A stretch of DNA of 64,000 nt from Bog-473 sp963701955 (GTDB lineage Bacteria; Actinomycetota; Acidimicrobiia; Acidimicrobiales; RAAP-2), in contig OY969694.1 in assembly GCA_963701955.1 (NCBI GenBank), forward strand, positions 310,001-374,000, in the 5' to 3' direction. Positions 55,908 through 64,000 of this stretch are shown here, one piece after another. The position numbers and the translations under genes are program-made. Below the pieces are notes generated by a model that made no database searches, was not told where the DNA came from, and saw only the letters and a list, made by a program, of their open reading frames with translations. Every line of letters begins with the position of its first letter. The first letter of the stretch is position 1.

Positions 55908-57649
55908 GCGCGGCGGTCAGTGAGGGGGACACTGCCGCTGGCCAGGTCGTCCGGGTGAACGGCCCCCTGGTGGAGGTCGAGGGCCTGTCGGGCGTGGCTG
56001 CCCTTGACATCGTGGAGCTCGGCGACCGGCACCTCCCCGCAGAGGTGGTGGCGATCCACGAGGGCTCGCTGACTGTTGAAACGTTCGAATACACCGGAGG
56101 CCTGCGAGTGGGCGACCCCGTGGTGGGGCGCGGGCAGCCTCTCTCGGCGCGGCTCGGCCCCGGCCTGCTCGGATCCATCTTCGACGGACTGCTGCGCCCG
56201 CTGGCGGACAGGCCGACGTGGCTGGCGGCCGGTGCGCTGGAGCGCGAACGGTCCCCGGCTCAGTGGACCTTCCAGCCAGCCCTGTTGCGCGTCGGCGCCG
56301 AGGTCGCCGCGGGCACAAGCCTTGGAAGCGTGGCAGTCGGTGACCTCGAGCACCGTGTCCTCGTGCCGCCCGGCGATGGCGGTCCCCTACGTTGGCTGGC
56401 CGGCCCCGGCGAGGTGGGCGAGGAGGAGCCGGTGGCCACGGTCGGCGACCTGTCCGTCACCCTGGTCGAGGAGTGGCCAGTCCGCCGACCGCGGCCCGTG
56501 GGGGAGCGACTGCGGCCGTTCGCACCGCTCGTGACCGGCCAGCGGGTCATTGATCTGCTCTTCCCGATCGCCAGCGGTGGGACGGCCGCGGTGCCAGGCG
56601 GATTCGGCACCGGCAAGACGGTCCTGCTTCAGCAGATCGTGAAGTGGTGTGACGCTGATGTGATCGTCTTCGTTGGCTGTGGGGAGCGCGGCAACGAGCT
56701 GGCAGACGCCTTGGCCGATCTTGCCTCGCTCACCGATCCGAGATCAGGCCGCAGCCTGCTCGAGCGCACCGTGGTGATCGCCAACACGTCGAACATGCCC
56801 GTCATGGCACGTGAAGCGAGCATCTACACCGGTATGACGGTCGCCGAGTACTACCGCGACATGGGCTATCACGTCGTGCTACTCGCCGACTCCACGTCGC
56901 GGTGGGCCGAGGCCCTACGGGAATTCTCTTCCCGAAGCGGCGAGCTGCCGGCGGAGGAGGGCTATCCGGCGGGCCTGGCTTCCGCCCTGGCCGCCTTCTA
57001 CGAGCGGGCGGCCAGGGCTACCACGCTGGGCGGTACCGAAGGCTCCGTGACGATCATCGGCGCGGTGTCGCCCCCGGGCGGAGACATGACCGAGCCGGTG
57101 ACAGCCCACACCGAGCGATTCGTGCGGTGTCTGTGGTCTCTCGATCGGGAGCTCGCGTATGCCCGCCACTACCCCGCAGTGACGTGGCGTGGGTCATTTT
57201 CCCGGGACGCCGGGGTGGTTGCCGCGTGGCACGCGACCGAGGGGCGCGTCGGGTGGGCTGCCACCCGCGCTCGCGCGGTTGCCCTGTTGGCCGAGGCGGA
57301 CCGCCTGGCTTCGGTAGTCGAGCTCATCGGGCTGAGCGCTCTCCCCGGTCGGGAGCGGATTGCGCTGCTCACAGGGCGACTCCTGCGGGAGGGCGTCCTG
57401 CAGCAGAGCGCCCTGAGTGAGAACGACGCCTACTGCGGGCCCGAGAAGCAGAGTGCCCTGCTCGAGCTGGTATTGGCCATCAGTGACCGGTGCCTCGCGC
57501 TGCTCGAAGGGGGTCTCCCGGTGTCGGTCTTGGAAGAGTTCGACTTCGCCGCGGTGACGAGGGCGCGGGACGCGACCCGACCCGACGATGCCCAGGCGGT
57601 GCTCCAACTCTGCGGCGAGGTGCTGGCCGGGCTGGACGGTCTGGCGTGA
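55904..57649 (+). CDS. atpA: V/A-type ATPase subunit A (catalytic)
   Basis: A 581-residue catalytic subunit. The GTG at 55904 overlaps the subunit E stop (GTGA) and is preferred to GTG 55898. Motifs: VVRVNGPLVEVEGLSGV (N-terminal barrel), SIFDGLLRPL, the Walker A GGFGTGKTVL, VGCGERGNELADAL with the catalytic Glu, NTSNMPVMAREASIYTGMTV, LLADSTSRWAEALRE (Walker B) and EEGYPAGLASALAAFYERAA. It hydrolyses or makes ATP in the A3B3 head. Walker A reads GFGTGKT rather than GAFGCGKT, a minor change. Confidence 0.95.
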   Translation: MSAAVSEGDTAAGQVVRVNGPLVEVEGLSGVAALDIVELGDRHLPAEVVAIHEGSLTVETFEYTGGLRVGDPVVGRGQPLSARLGPGLLGSIFDGLLRPLADRPTWLAAGALERERSPAQWTFQPALLRVGAEVAAGTSLGSVAVGDLEHRVLVPPGDGGPLRWLAGPGEVGEEEPVATVGDLSVTLVEEWPVRRPRPVGERLRPFAPLVTGQRVIDLLFPIASGGTAAVPGGFGTGKTVLLQQIVKWCDADVIVFVGCGERGNELADALADLASLTDPRSGRSLLERTVVIANTSNMPVMAREASIYTGMTVAEYYRDMGYHVVLLADSTSRWAEALREFSSRSGELPAEEGYPAGLASALAAFYERAARATTLGGTEGSVTIIGAVSPPGGDMTEPVTAHTERFVRCLWSLDRELAYARHYPAVTWRGSFSRDAGVVAAWHATEGRVGWAATRARAVALLAEADRLASVVELIGLSALPGRERIALLTGRLLREGVLQQSALSENDAYCGPEKQSALLELVLAISDRCLALLEGGLPVSVLEEFDFAAVTRARDATRPDDAQAVLQLCGEVLAGLDGLA

Positions 57650-59214
57650 GTGGGGCAGCAGGATTGCAACCACCCACTCGAGCCAACGGTGAGGGCCGAG
57701 TCGGTGCCGACGACCGAGACAGCACCATGGCCGTTGGCACCGTGTCCGTCCCAATCGCGTTCAGCGGTGCCGCTGGGGTGGAAGGACCCCTCCTGGCCGT
57801 CAAAGGCGTCGAAGGCGTGGGCTGGGACGAGATCGCCCGGGTCCGTCTGCCCTCAGGGGAGGTGCGAGCCGGACTGGTCCTCGAGGTCCACCGGGACGTC
57901 GCCGTCGTTGAAGTCCTCCAGGGTACCGGTGGTATCGACCCCGAGCTGGTTTCGGTGGCCTTCGAGGGGCATCCGTTCGACATTCCCGTCGGGGAGGGTT
58001 GGCTCGGGCGTGTGTGGAACGGAATGGGGGAGCCGCTCGACGGTGGACCGCCGATGCTGTCGGGTGAGCGGAGGGCGGTGGCGGGTTCCCCGCTCAATCC
58101 CATCGAGCGCGACGTCCCTTCGGACCCGGTCTTCACGGGCGTCTCGGTGATCGACGCCCTGATGACCCTCGTCAGGGGTCAAAAACTGCCGGTGTTCTCG
58201 TCGGCCGGGCTTCCGCATCTGGACCTGGCGGCCCAAATCGCTGCTCAAGCCAACGCGGGCGGTGAGAGCTTCAAGGTGGTCGTGGCTGCGATGGGTCTGA
58301 CGCACGCCGACGCCGCGGCCATCGTGCAGGTCCTCGAGACGCGGAGCTCGGCCGGTGACCTCGTCCTCGTGCTCGACACCGCTGGCGATCCCGTCGTTCA
58401 GCGAATCCTCACGCCAAGGGTTGCCCTCACCATCGCAGAGCACCTGGCATTCGAGCACCGACACCATGTCCTGGTCGTGTTGGCGGATATGACCAGCTAC
58501 TGCGAGGCCGTCCGCGAGGTCTCGGCGGCACGTGGGGAAATCCCGGGGCGCCGCGCCTACCCCGGGTACCTCTACAGCGACCTCGCCTCGATCTACGAAC
58601 GGTGCGGGCGGCTCCGCGGCCGACCCGGATCGATCACCCAGATTCCAATCCTGACCATGCCAGGAGGAGACATCACCCACCCGGTGCCGGACCTCACGGG
58701 TTACATCACTGAGGGCCAGATCGTGCTTTCTCCGGAGCGCCACGCCGAGGGGATCTACCCGCCGGTCGACGTGCTCTCGTCGCTCTCGAGGCTGATGCGC
58801 AAGGGAGCCGGTCCCGGGCGCACCCGGGGCGACCATCTCGCTCTGGCAGGGCAGCTCGTCTCTGCTCTGGCCAGGGCCAGGGCTGCCCAAGAGCTCGCCG
58901 ACTTGATCGGAACGGGAGCACTGACCGAGACGGACCGCCAGTATCTGGCCTTCAATGACGCGTTCTCGCGGCACTTGCTCAACCAGCCCATGGACGAGTC
59001 ACGTGCGATTGAGGACACCCTCGACCGGGCGTGGCAGGTTCTGTCGATCCTGCCCGAGCGCGAACTGACCATGATGCCCGTCGAGGACATCGCCACCTAC
59101 TACCTCGGCGATCATCTCGGCCGCGAGCAGCACCTGCCCCTTGGCGACACCCGCCAGCGACGCGCGCCCGGACAGCTGGCGATCGAGCCTGACGAGGAGA
59201 TGCGCCATGGTTGA
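57646..59214 (+). CDS. atpB: V/A-type ATPase subunit B (regulatory)
   Basis: The non-catalytic partner of subunit A. Features: GRVWNGMGEPLDGGPPM, RGQKLPVFSSAGLPHLDLAA in place of a Walker A (as normal for B), FEHRHHVLVVLADMTSYCEA, GRRAYPGYLYSDLASIYERC and RPGSITQIPILTMPGGDITH. Two starts are possible: GTG 57646, coupled to the subunit A stop (522 residues), or ATG 57727 (495 residues), which gives a length nearer the family norm of about 460-480. The coordinates use the coupled start; the first 27 residues are uncertain. Confidence 0.93.
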   Translation: MSGAAGLQPPTRANGEGRVGADDRDSTMAVGTVSVPIAFSGAAGVEGPLLAVKGVEGVGWDEIARVRLPSGEVRAGLVLEVHRDVAVVEVLQGTGGIDPELVSVAFEGHPFDIPVGEGWLGRVWNGMGEPLDGGPPMLSGERRAVAGSPLNPIERDVPSDPVFTGVSVIDALMTLVRGQKLPVFSSAGLPHLDLAAQIAAQANAGGESFKVVVAAMGLTHADAAAIVQVLETRSSAGDLVLVLDTAGDPVVQRILTPRVALTIAEHLAFEHRHHVLVVLADMTSYCEAVREVSAARGEIPGRRAYPGYLYSDLASIYERCGRLRGRPGSITQIPILTMPGGDITHPVPDLTGYITEGQIVLSPERHAEGIYPPVDVLSSLSRLMRKGAGPGRTRGDHLALAGQLVSALARARAAQELADLIGTGALTETDRQYLAFNDAFSRHLLNQPMDESRAIEDTLDRAWQVLSILPERELTMMPVEDIATYYLGDHLGREQHLPLGDTRQRRAPGQLAIEPDEEMRHG

Positions 59215-59833
59215 GCACGTCCCTCCTGGCCGCGCCGGGAGGCTGTGGCTGGTCGAGCGGATCGACACCGCGGCACGAGGGGTAGAGCTGCTGCGCCAGA
59301 AGCGCCAGCTGCTACGTCGCGAGCAGAGGCGACTCTCGCTGATGGCGGAGCAGACCGGTGCAGTCTGGGTCAGCGCCGCGATCGACGCCGAACGTTGCGG
59401 CAGCCGGGCCGCGGCGCTGGGCGGTAGCACGGCTATGGGCCTTGCGGCGGCCGAGGTCGCTGGCCAAGGAACGGTGTTCGTCTCCTGGCGCAACACAATG
59501 GGTACACATCATCCAGATGAAGTTCGATGCGAGTTCCCGACGCCGACTCCTTCCATTGCCGCGGCGTCGAATGCGGCGATCGCACCAGCCGCCACCGCGT
59601 ACGGGAGGGCCTTGCGGGCCGCGGCCGAGCACGCAGTGGCCAGCGCCGCCCTGCGAGAAGTGGAAATTGAGCTGGATTCTACGCAACGACGGCTGCGCGC
59701 AATCGAGCACCACCGGCTGCCCGCCCTTCGATCACAGCTGCACGACCTCGTTTTGAGGCTCGACGAGCTCGAGCGCGAGGAACGCCTGATCGCCCGATGG
59801 GCTATGCGTCGTGGCAGTGAGACCCCGAGATGA
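59207..59833 (+). CDS. atpD: V/A-type ATPase subunit D (central stalk)
   Basis: A 208-residue protein starting at ATG 59207 and overlapping subunit B by eight bases. N- and C-terminal long helices (GVELLRQKRQLLRREQRRLS; STQRRLRAIEHHRLPALRSQ) form the antiparallel coiled-coil rotor shaft typical of subunit D; the RxGxxLLKxKRxxL motif is present in altered form. The middle part (SWRNTMGTHHPDEVRCEFPT) is the globular foot. It ends the ATPase genes and overlaps the universal stress protein gene by four bases. Confidence 0.88.
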   Translation: MVEHVPPGRAGRLWLVERIDTAARGVELLRQKRQLLRREQRRLSLMAEQTGAVWVSAAIDAERCGSRAAALGGSTAMGLAAAEVAGQGTVFVSWRNTMGTHHPDEVRCEFPTPTPSIAAASNAAIAPAATAYGRALRAAAEHAVASAALREVEIELDSTQRRLRAIEHHRLPALRSQLHDLVLRLDELEREERLIARWAMRRGSETPR

Positions 59834-60282
59834 TGGCGCAACGCATCCTGGTCAGCGTCGACGACTCTCCGGAGAGCCTCAACGCGGCGCGTGTGGCCGG
59901 CGAGCTTGCCCGGAGCCTCAGGGCCCATCTGCGGGTACTGACGGTTGTGGAGGACAGTGTGGTGGCGAGCGAGATCGAGCGGGTCGCTGCTCCAGAATCG
60001 CGCCAGCGGCGCGAGCGGGGAGCTCAGCACCTCTTGGAGCACCTCCGGCGAGAACTCTGTGAGCTCGGAGTGTCCGAGGACGACATCGAGATCTCCATGC
60101 AGGTTGGCAATCCCTTCCGACGGATCCTCGGGGAGGCGAGGGATTGGCATGCCGATATGGTGGTGATGGCTGTCTCCGACGAACGGGGCGTCAGGTCTCC
60201 CTATGTGGGTAGCGTCACCCAGCAGGTTCTCGAGTTCGCCTCGTGCCCGGTGCTGGTCGTCCCCGGACACGCGTCCGGCTGA
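59830..60282 (+). CDS. Universal stress protein (UspA family)
   Basis: A 150-residue UspA-fold protein coupled to subunit D by ATGA. It opens QRILVSVDDSPESLNAARVA and has the DMVVMAVSDERG and YVGSVTQQVLEFASCPVLVV segments. The ATP-binding motif G-x2-G-x9-G-S/T is kept only in part (SDERGVRSPYVGSVTQ), so nucleotide binding is uncertain. Co-transcription with a proton/sodium ATPase suggests a stress- or energy-linked role. Confidence 0.9.
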   Translation: MMAQRILVSVDDSPESLNAARVAGELARSLRAHLRVLTVVEDSVVASEIERVAAPESRQRRERGAQHLLEHLRRELCELGVSEDDIEISMQVGNPFRRILGEARDWHADMVVMAVSDERGVRSPYVGSVTQQVLEFASCPVLVVPGHASG

Positions 60283-60334
60283 AATGTCCTTCCGGTTCGT
60301 ATCCGATCAGGCGGATGCCTGTCCACGAGCCATC

Positions 60335-62711
60335 TCAGCGGGTCCGGAGGTCGCGGTGGCGAGGATGGCGGACGCCGCGTGACATGGCTCCCGCAGTCTC
60401 AATTGTTTGCCGGTGCGCCGGATCTGCCGCCTCGAGAAGGAGGCGCCGCTCAGCCTGTGCGACGGAGCGGCGCGCGGCGCCGACGGCGTCGGGGTTGACC
60501 GAGATCGAGGTGATCCCGAGGCGTACCAGGTGTTCGGCGAACTCGGGCCGGTTGGAGGGTGCCTGCCCGCACAATGAAGAGGTGATCCCGGCTTGGTGGC
60601 ATCCACCGATGATGCGGCCGATCGCGTCAAGCACGGCGGGGTCCGACTCGTCGAAGAGCTCGGCACAGATCTGGGAATCACGATCCACACCCAGCATGAG
60701 CTGGGTGAGGTCATTGCTCCCGATCGACACTCCCTCGATACCCATGGAGGCGTAGTGGGGAATCCAGTACGCGACCGAGGGCACTTCCGCCATCACCCAC
60801 ACCGCAAGCGCGCTGGCCACCGGACTTGTGTCGACGACCTCCATGCAGGCCTCGAGTTCCCAGGCTGTCCGCACGAACGGGATCATCAGCGTGAGATTGG
60901 GCGTTTCTTCGAGCACCTTCGCCAACACGTCGAGCTCCAGGCGGAACAGATCCGGCTCGCGAACGTACCGGTAGCAGCCGCGATAGCCGATCATCGGGTT
61001 GTCCTCGTGGGGTTCGAAGCGCTCACCGCCCTTCAGGTTGGAGAACTCGTTCGTCCGGAAGTCGATGCTCCGATACACGACTGGTCGGGGAGCGAAGGCA
61101 CGAGTGATCTTGAGAACAGACTGCGCCATCGCATCGATGAATGTCTTCTCCTCGCCTCGTTCCAGAAGGAGCCGGGGATGGATACCGGAGAGCGCGTCTG
61201 TGACCATGAACTCAGCGCGGAGAAGGCCCACCCCGTCGACGTCGAGGGCGGCAACCTCGTCAGCGTGTTCCGCAAATGCGAGGTTGACGTAGAGACGGGT
61301 GCCGAGCGGCTCGGCGCCACTTGCGCCCATTGGTTGGGCGACCATCACCGTCGTACCACTGCCGACGGGCGGTGCCACGGATGTGCCGCCCGTGAGATCC
61401 CCCTCGAACACGATGCCTTGGGCGCCGTCCACCGTGACGATTTCCCCATCGCGCAAGACACTGGTGGCGGTGCGGGCACCCACGACACATGGCACGCCGA
61501 GTTCTCGCGAGACGATCGCCGCGTGACAGGTCATTCCACCACCATCAGTGATCAACGCAGCGGCGCGCCGCATGGTCGGGACCCAGTCGGGACTGGTCAT
61601 GCGGGCAACGAGGATTTCGCCACTCGCCAGTTCTCCACCTTGTTCGGGGGAGCCGAGTACCCGCACCACACCCGACGCTCGGCCGGCTGAAGCCGCCAGG
61701 CCCCGCACCAGCACATGCCCCGCGCCTGGAGCGGCAGTCGACGAATCCGGTGCCCGCGAGGCCACGTCCAACGTCGTGATCGGACGGGACTGGACGAGAT
61801 AGGTATGCCCGCCGGCGACCGCCCATTCGATGTCCTGCGGTTGGCCATAGTGGTCCTCAACTGCCAGACCCAAGCTGGCGAGGGCAATCGTCTCATCGTC
61901 GGATAGGACCCGTCGGCTGCCTTCATCGGGCCCGAGTTCGATTCGCAGATCGCCTCCGTTCGGCCCGCGCACGATCTTGAAGGACTGGGATCCGATCCGC
62001 ACGTGCAGAAGCGCGGGCCCCGACTTGTCCAGAACGTACGTGTCTGGCTCGACCTGCCCGCTCACGACAACCTCTCCCTGCCCAAAGGCCGCCTCGATCA
62101 CGATATGGTCGGTTTCACCGGTAGAGGGGTCGGCCGTGAACATCACACCAGACCGCTCGGAGGGGATCATCTCCTGCACCACTACTCCCAGGGTGGGCTC
62201 GTCGAGCACGGAGCGACTGACCCGGTAGGAGATGACCCGCGCGCTATAGAGGGAGGCCCAGCAATCGACCAGTCGCTCCAATAGGTCACTGTCTCCGGTC
62301 ACGTTGGTGTAGGTGGCATTCATCCCGGCGAACGACGTGTCGGCCGCGTCCTCCCCGGTCCCAGAGGACCGCACAGCGACCGTTGTCGACTCGCCCAACC
62401 GGTGGTATGCGTCAAGCACGGCCGCCGACAAGTCCTTCGGGAGATCGACCCCGCGCACGAGAGCCTGCGCTTCGGCTGCCACTTGGTCCAGGGCACCCAC
62501 GTCCTCCGGATCTACCCCTTCCACGAGAGCAGCCAAGCGCTCGCGAACGCCGGAGGCGTCGAGTGCTTGCCGGTAGGCGTCAGCGGTGACGACGAATCCT
62601 GACGGTACCGGCAGACCCGCCGCGCTCGAATTCGCCCAGGTTGGCCCCCTTCCCACCGACCAGAGCGGTGTCACCCAGGCGGATCTGGTCGAACCAAAGA
62701 ACAGCCTTCAT
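60335..62711 (-). pseudogene. ppsA: Phosphoenolpyruvate synthase, apparent frameshift near the N-terminus
   Basis: From ATG 62711 the protein starts MKAVLWFDQIRLGDTALVGG KGANLGE-like and loses frame near 62630 (around GAATTC); another frame then gives SSAAGLPVPSGFVVTADAYR and about 750 further residues to 60335. The whole 792-codon length equals a PEP synthase. Domains are in order: ATP-grasp (VAVRSSGTGEDAADTSFAGM), phosphohistidine (GGGMTCHAAIVSRELGVPCV) and the PEP/pyruvate barrel (RSIDFRTNEFSNLKGG, GSNDLTQLMLGVDRD, SSLCGQAPSNRP). It makes PEP from pyruvate and ATP. It is inactive as read, unless the read is wrong by one or two bases. Confidence 0.85.
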
Positions 62712-62983
62712 CAGTCTTCCGGTGCCTCTTGACAGCCATGCACCCTTCCATCGTGTGCTCTCGGCCGGGCCGTTGCTAGGGGAGAAGGTCCTGCTTCGCT
62801 ATGGATCCCGAGCTCCGCGCTGCAGCGTTCGGGGACGCTCATGCACAACAGCGTCCTGTGGCCTGCTCTTCTCGCCTTCGGGTCGCAACTGATCCGCTGG
62901 CGTCCAACCGCCCGCTTCTTCGAGGATCCGACGGAAGGGGTTGGGCTGCCGACATTTCTCGAATGGTCCGTCGTGGGACGCGA

Positions 62984-63025
62984 GGTTTCAGAAGGGGGGT
63001 TTCGGAGAGGGGGTTTCAGAGGGGT
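62984..63025 (+). repeat. Short imperfect tandem repeat (GTTTC-purine-GA-G-run)
   Basis: Three units of about 14 bases, each reading GGTTTC(A/G)GA followed by a run of G, lie in the non-coding stretch upstream of the permease gene. The role is unknown; G runs on the plus strand could fold. Confidence 0.5.
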
Positions 63026-63354
63026 CCTTGGTCCCTAGCGGTCCCGGAGTCAAGGAGGTCAAATGGTGATTGAGATTGGTCATCCAAATGCCAGGAGGAG
63101 TTCGATGCACCAGCCGAAGATCGTCAAGTCCGAGCGAGGCGCGCCGCGCTGGCGGCGACCGTCGTTGAGTCCTTACGTCCTCGATGACGTCACCTTCACG
63201 TTGTCGGAAATCCGCGAAGCACGGGTCGGTTCGCCACTCTCAACTCGGTAGTTCGGACCGCAATGCGACGCCTGACGGCATCATCGCCACTAAGGATCAT
63301 CGCCCGTCCGCATGGCCAATGAATGATGCTGCGGCGATACCACACAGGAATACG

Positions 63355-63366
63355 GTGATCGATCAC
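63355..63366. promoter_or_regulatory. Palindrome GTGATCGATCAC (candidate operator of the permease gene)
   Basis: A perfect 12-bp inverted repeat 29 bases before the permease start codon. Its position relative to the start suits a repressor site; the regulator is not in the window. Confidence 0.4.
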
Positions 63367-63395
63367 TTTTGTAGTTCGTCCATCGGAGAAAGACG

Positions 63396-64000
63396 ATGAA
63401 GTTCTTCGACTTCATTTTCCGGAATCTGTGGTACAAGAAAGCCCGGTCGATAGGCATGGCTTCTGCTGTCGCCATCGCGGTCATGGCCGTCGTCACCCTC
63501 GACGTCACCAGCAATGGCCTGGAGACATCGGCCGCAGCCATCATTTCGATCGGCAAGGCTGACTTTACCGTGGCTCAAAAGGGAGCGTCCGACACGCTGG
63601 CGAGCACCATCGACGAGCAGGAGCTCGCTCGCCTCCGACAGACCACTGGCGTTGCTCGTGTTGTCGGCGTTCTGGTCGAGACCGAGCACCTCAGTGCCGA
63701 CAACCCGGTCTTCATCGAGATCGGGATCAACCCTGACGATCTTGCTGCATTCGGTGTCTCCGTCGTCGCTGGACGTCCGTACGGCGCAACCGCCGCCCAC
63801 GAGGTGATGCTTGGGTGGCGTGCCGCGGCGAATCTCGGATTGAGAGTGGGTGATCGCTTCAAGGCCAACGGAACTGAGAACACGGTGACGGGCGTCTACT
63901 CGACCGGGAACTCCTTTGGCGATGCCGGCTCGATGTTCCCCCTTCCTGCGATCCAGGGATACAACCGGCTCTCTGGGATCGTCACGCTGGCCTTCGTGAA
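63396..64000 (+). CDS. FtsX/MacB-type ABC transporter permease, N-terminal part (cut by window edge)
   Basis: The frame starts at ATG 63396, with GGAG seven bases upstream, and is open to the window end (201 residues seen). It starts MKFFDFIFRNLWYKKARSIG, then a membrane helix (MASAVAIAVMAVVTLDVT) and a periplasmic MacB_PCD-like domain: ADFTVAQKGASDTLASTIDE, VVAGRPYGATAAHEVMLGWR, AANLGLRVGDRFKANG. Such permeases move peptides, lipids or drugs across or along the membrane with an ATPase partner; the rest of the module must lie to the right. Confidence 0.85.
   Translation, partial: MKFFDFIFRNLWYKKARSIGMASAVAIAVMAVVTLDVTSNGLETSAAAIISIGKADFTVAQKGASDTLASTIDEQELARLRQTTGVARVVGVLVETEHLSADNPVFIEIGINPDDLAAFGVSVVAGRPYGATAAHEVMLGWRAAANLGLRVGDRFKANGTENTVTGVYSTGNSFGDAGSMFPLPAIQGYNRLSGIVTLAFV

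Larger units (their letters stand above)
62712..63395. other. 684-base region without a recognised gene
   Basis: No known gene is seen. A plus-strand frame at 63063-63251 (VIEIGHPNARRSSMHQPKIV..., 62 residues) has neither homologue nor strong start. The region holds a short G-rich tandem repeat near 62984-63025 and a palindrome at 63355. It separates the PEP synthase gene (minus strand) from the permease gene (plus strand) and so contains both promoters. Confidence 0.4.

Noticed and set aside
35280..63400. DosR-type boxes (GGGAC...GTCCC) upstream of the dormancy-like genes
   Set aside because: I scanned the intergenic regions by eye and found only half-sites, for example GGGACTTCAG near 41904 inside the structured region; no convincing full palindrome.
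1..64000. CRISPR array
   Set aside because: No regularly spaced short direct repeats with unique spacers were seen on either strand and no cas gene is present.

Overview
The window is GC-rich actinobacterial chromosome. The gene repertoire points to an actinobacterium, perhaps an uncultured Acidimicrobiia-type lineage: a WS/DGAT wax ester synthase, oligoribonuclease, a split cytochrome b, a SpoIID/LytB protein with GGYW...SDGGVFSFGDA repeats, ISL3 and IS481 elements, and a complex syntenic (from memory) with Mycobacterium tuberculosis Rv0081-Rv0087. No rRNA gene is present to fix the taxonomy.

Left part (1-12.77 kb) looks like ordinary chromosome. It holds three paralogous GT4 glycosyltransferases, a secreted SpoIID/LytB protein, a HAD phosphatase, a 1-Cys peroxiredoxin, a DinB/MDMPI-like protein, orn and dut back to back, a WS/DGAT, a three-gene cytochrome b operon and a methyltransferase. 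It ends in an intact tRNA-Gly(GCC) gene.

Middle part (12.77-43.44 kb) is a stack of accessory segments. The 3' end of the tRNA-Gly gene (anticodon loop to CCA) recurs in the same orientation at 15.90, 26.68, 34.90 and 43.39 kb, as expected of attachment sites left by successive integrations. Segment 1 carries an ISL3 element with target duplication, a HigBA-like toxin-antitoxin pair and a DUF6933 gene. Segment 2 carries a six-gene, tightly overlapping Hyf/Hyc-like membrane complex whose large subunit lacks the [NiFe] cysteines, a divergent ArsR regulator, an excisionase-like relic and a drug-type ABC exporter with a frameshifted regulator. Segment 3 is decaying: an IS481 relic, a broken P450, a lone branched-chain-type binding protein, an SDR, a frameshifted amidohydrolase, and an intact MarR/MFS pair. 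Segment 4 carries a PRPP synthetase-like gene, a phosphoribosyltransferase-hydrolase fusion, a short PPDK coupled to a DUF47-like protein, a strongly structured RNA-like region and an alpha/beta hydrolase.

Right part (43.5-64 kb) looks like an energy and stress module on one strand: zinc alcohol dehydrogenase, DUF2267 protein, GNAT acetyltransferase, acyl-CoA synthetase, E1alpha-E1beta-E2 of a 2-oxoacid dehydrogenase with a trailing acyl carrier protein, a complete nine-gene V/A-type ATPase and a universal stress protein. Convergent to it lies a PEP synthase with a frameshift near its N-terminus. The window ends inside an FtsX/MacB-type permease gene. The likely theme is pyruvate/acetyl-CoA/PEP interconversion plus ion-motive-force management under stress or low oxygen; this is inference from gene content.
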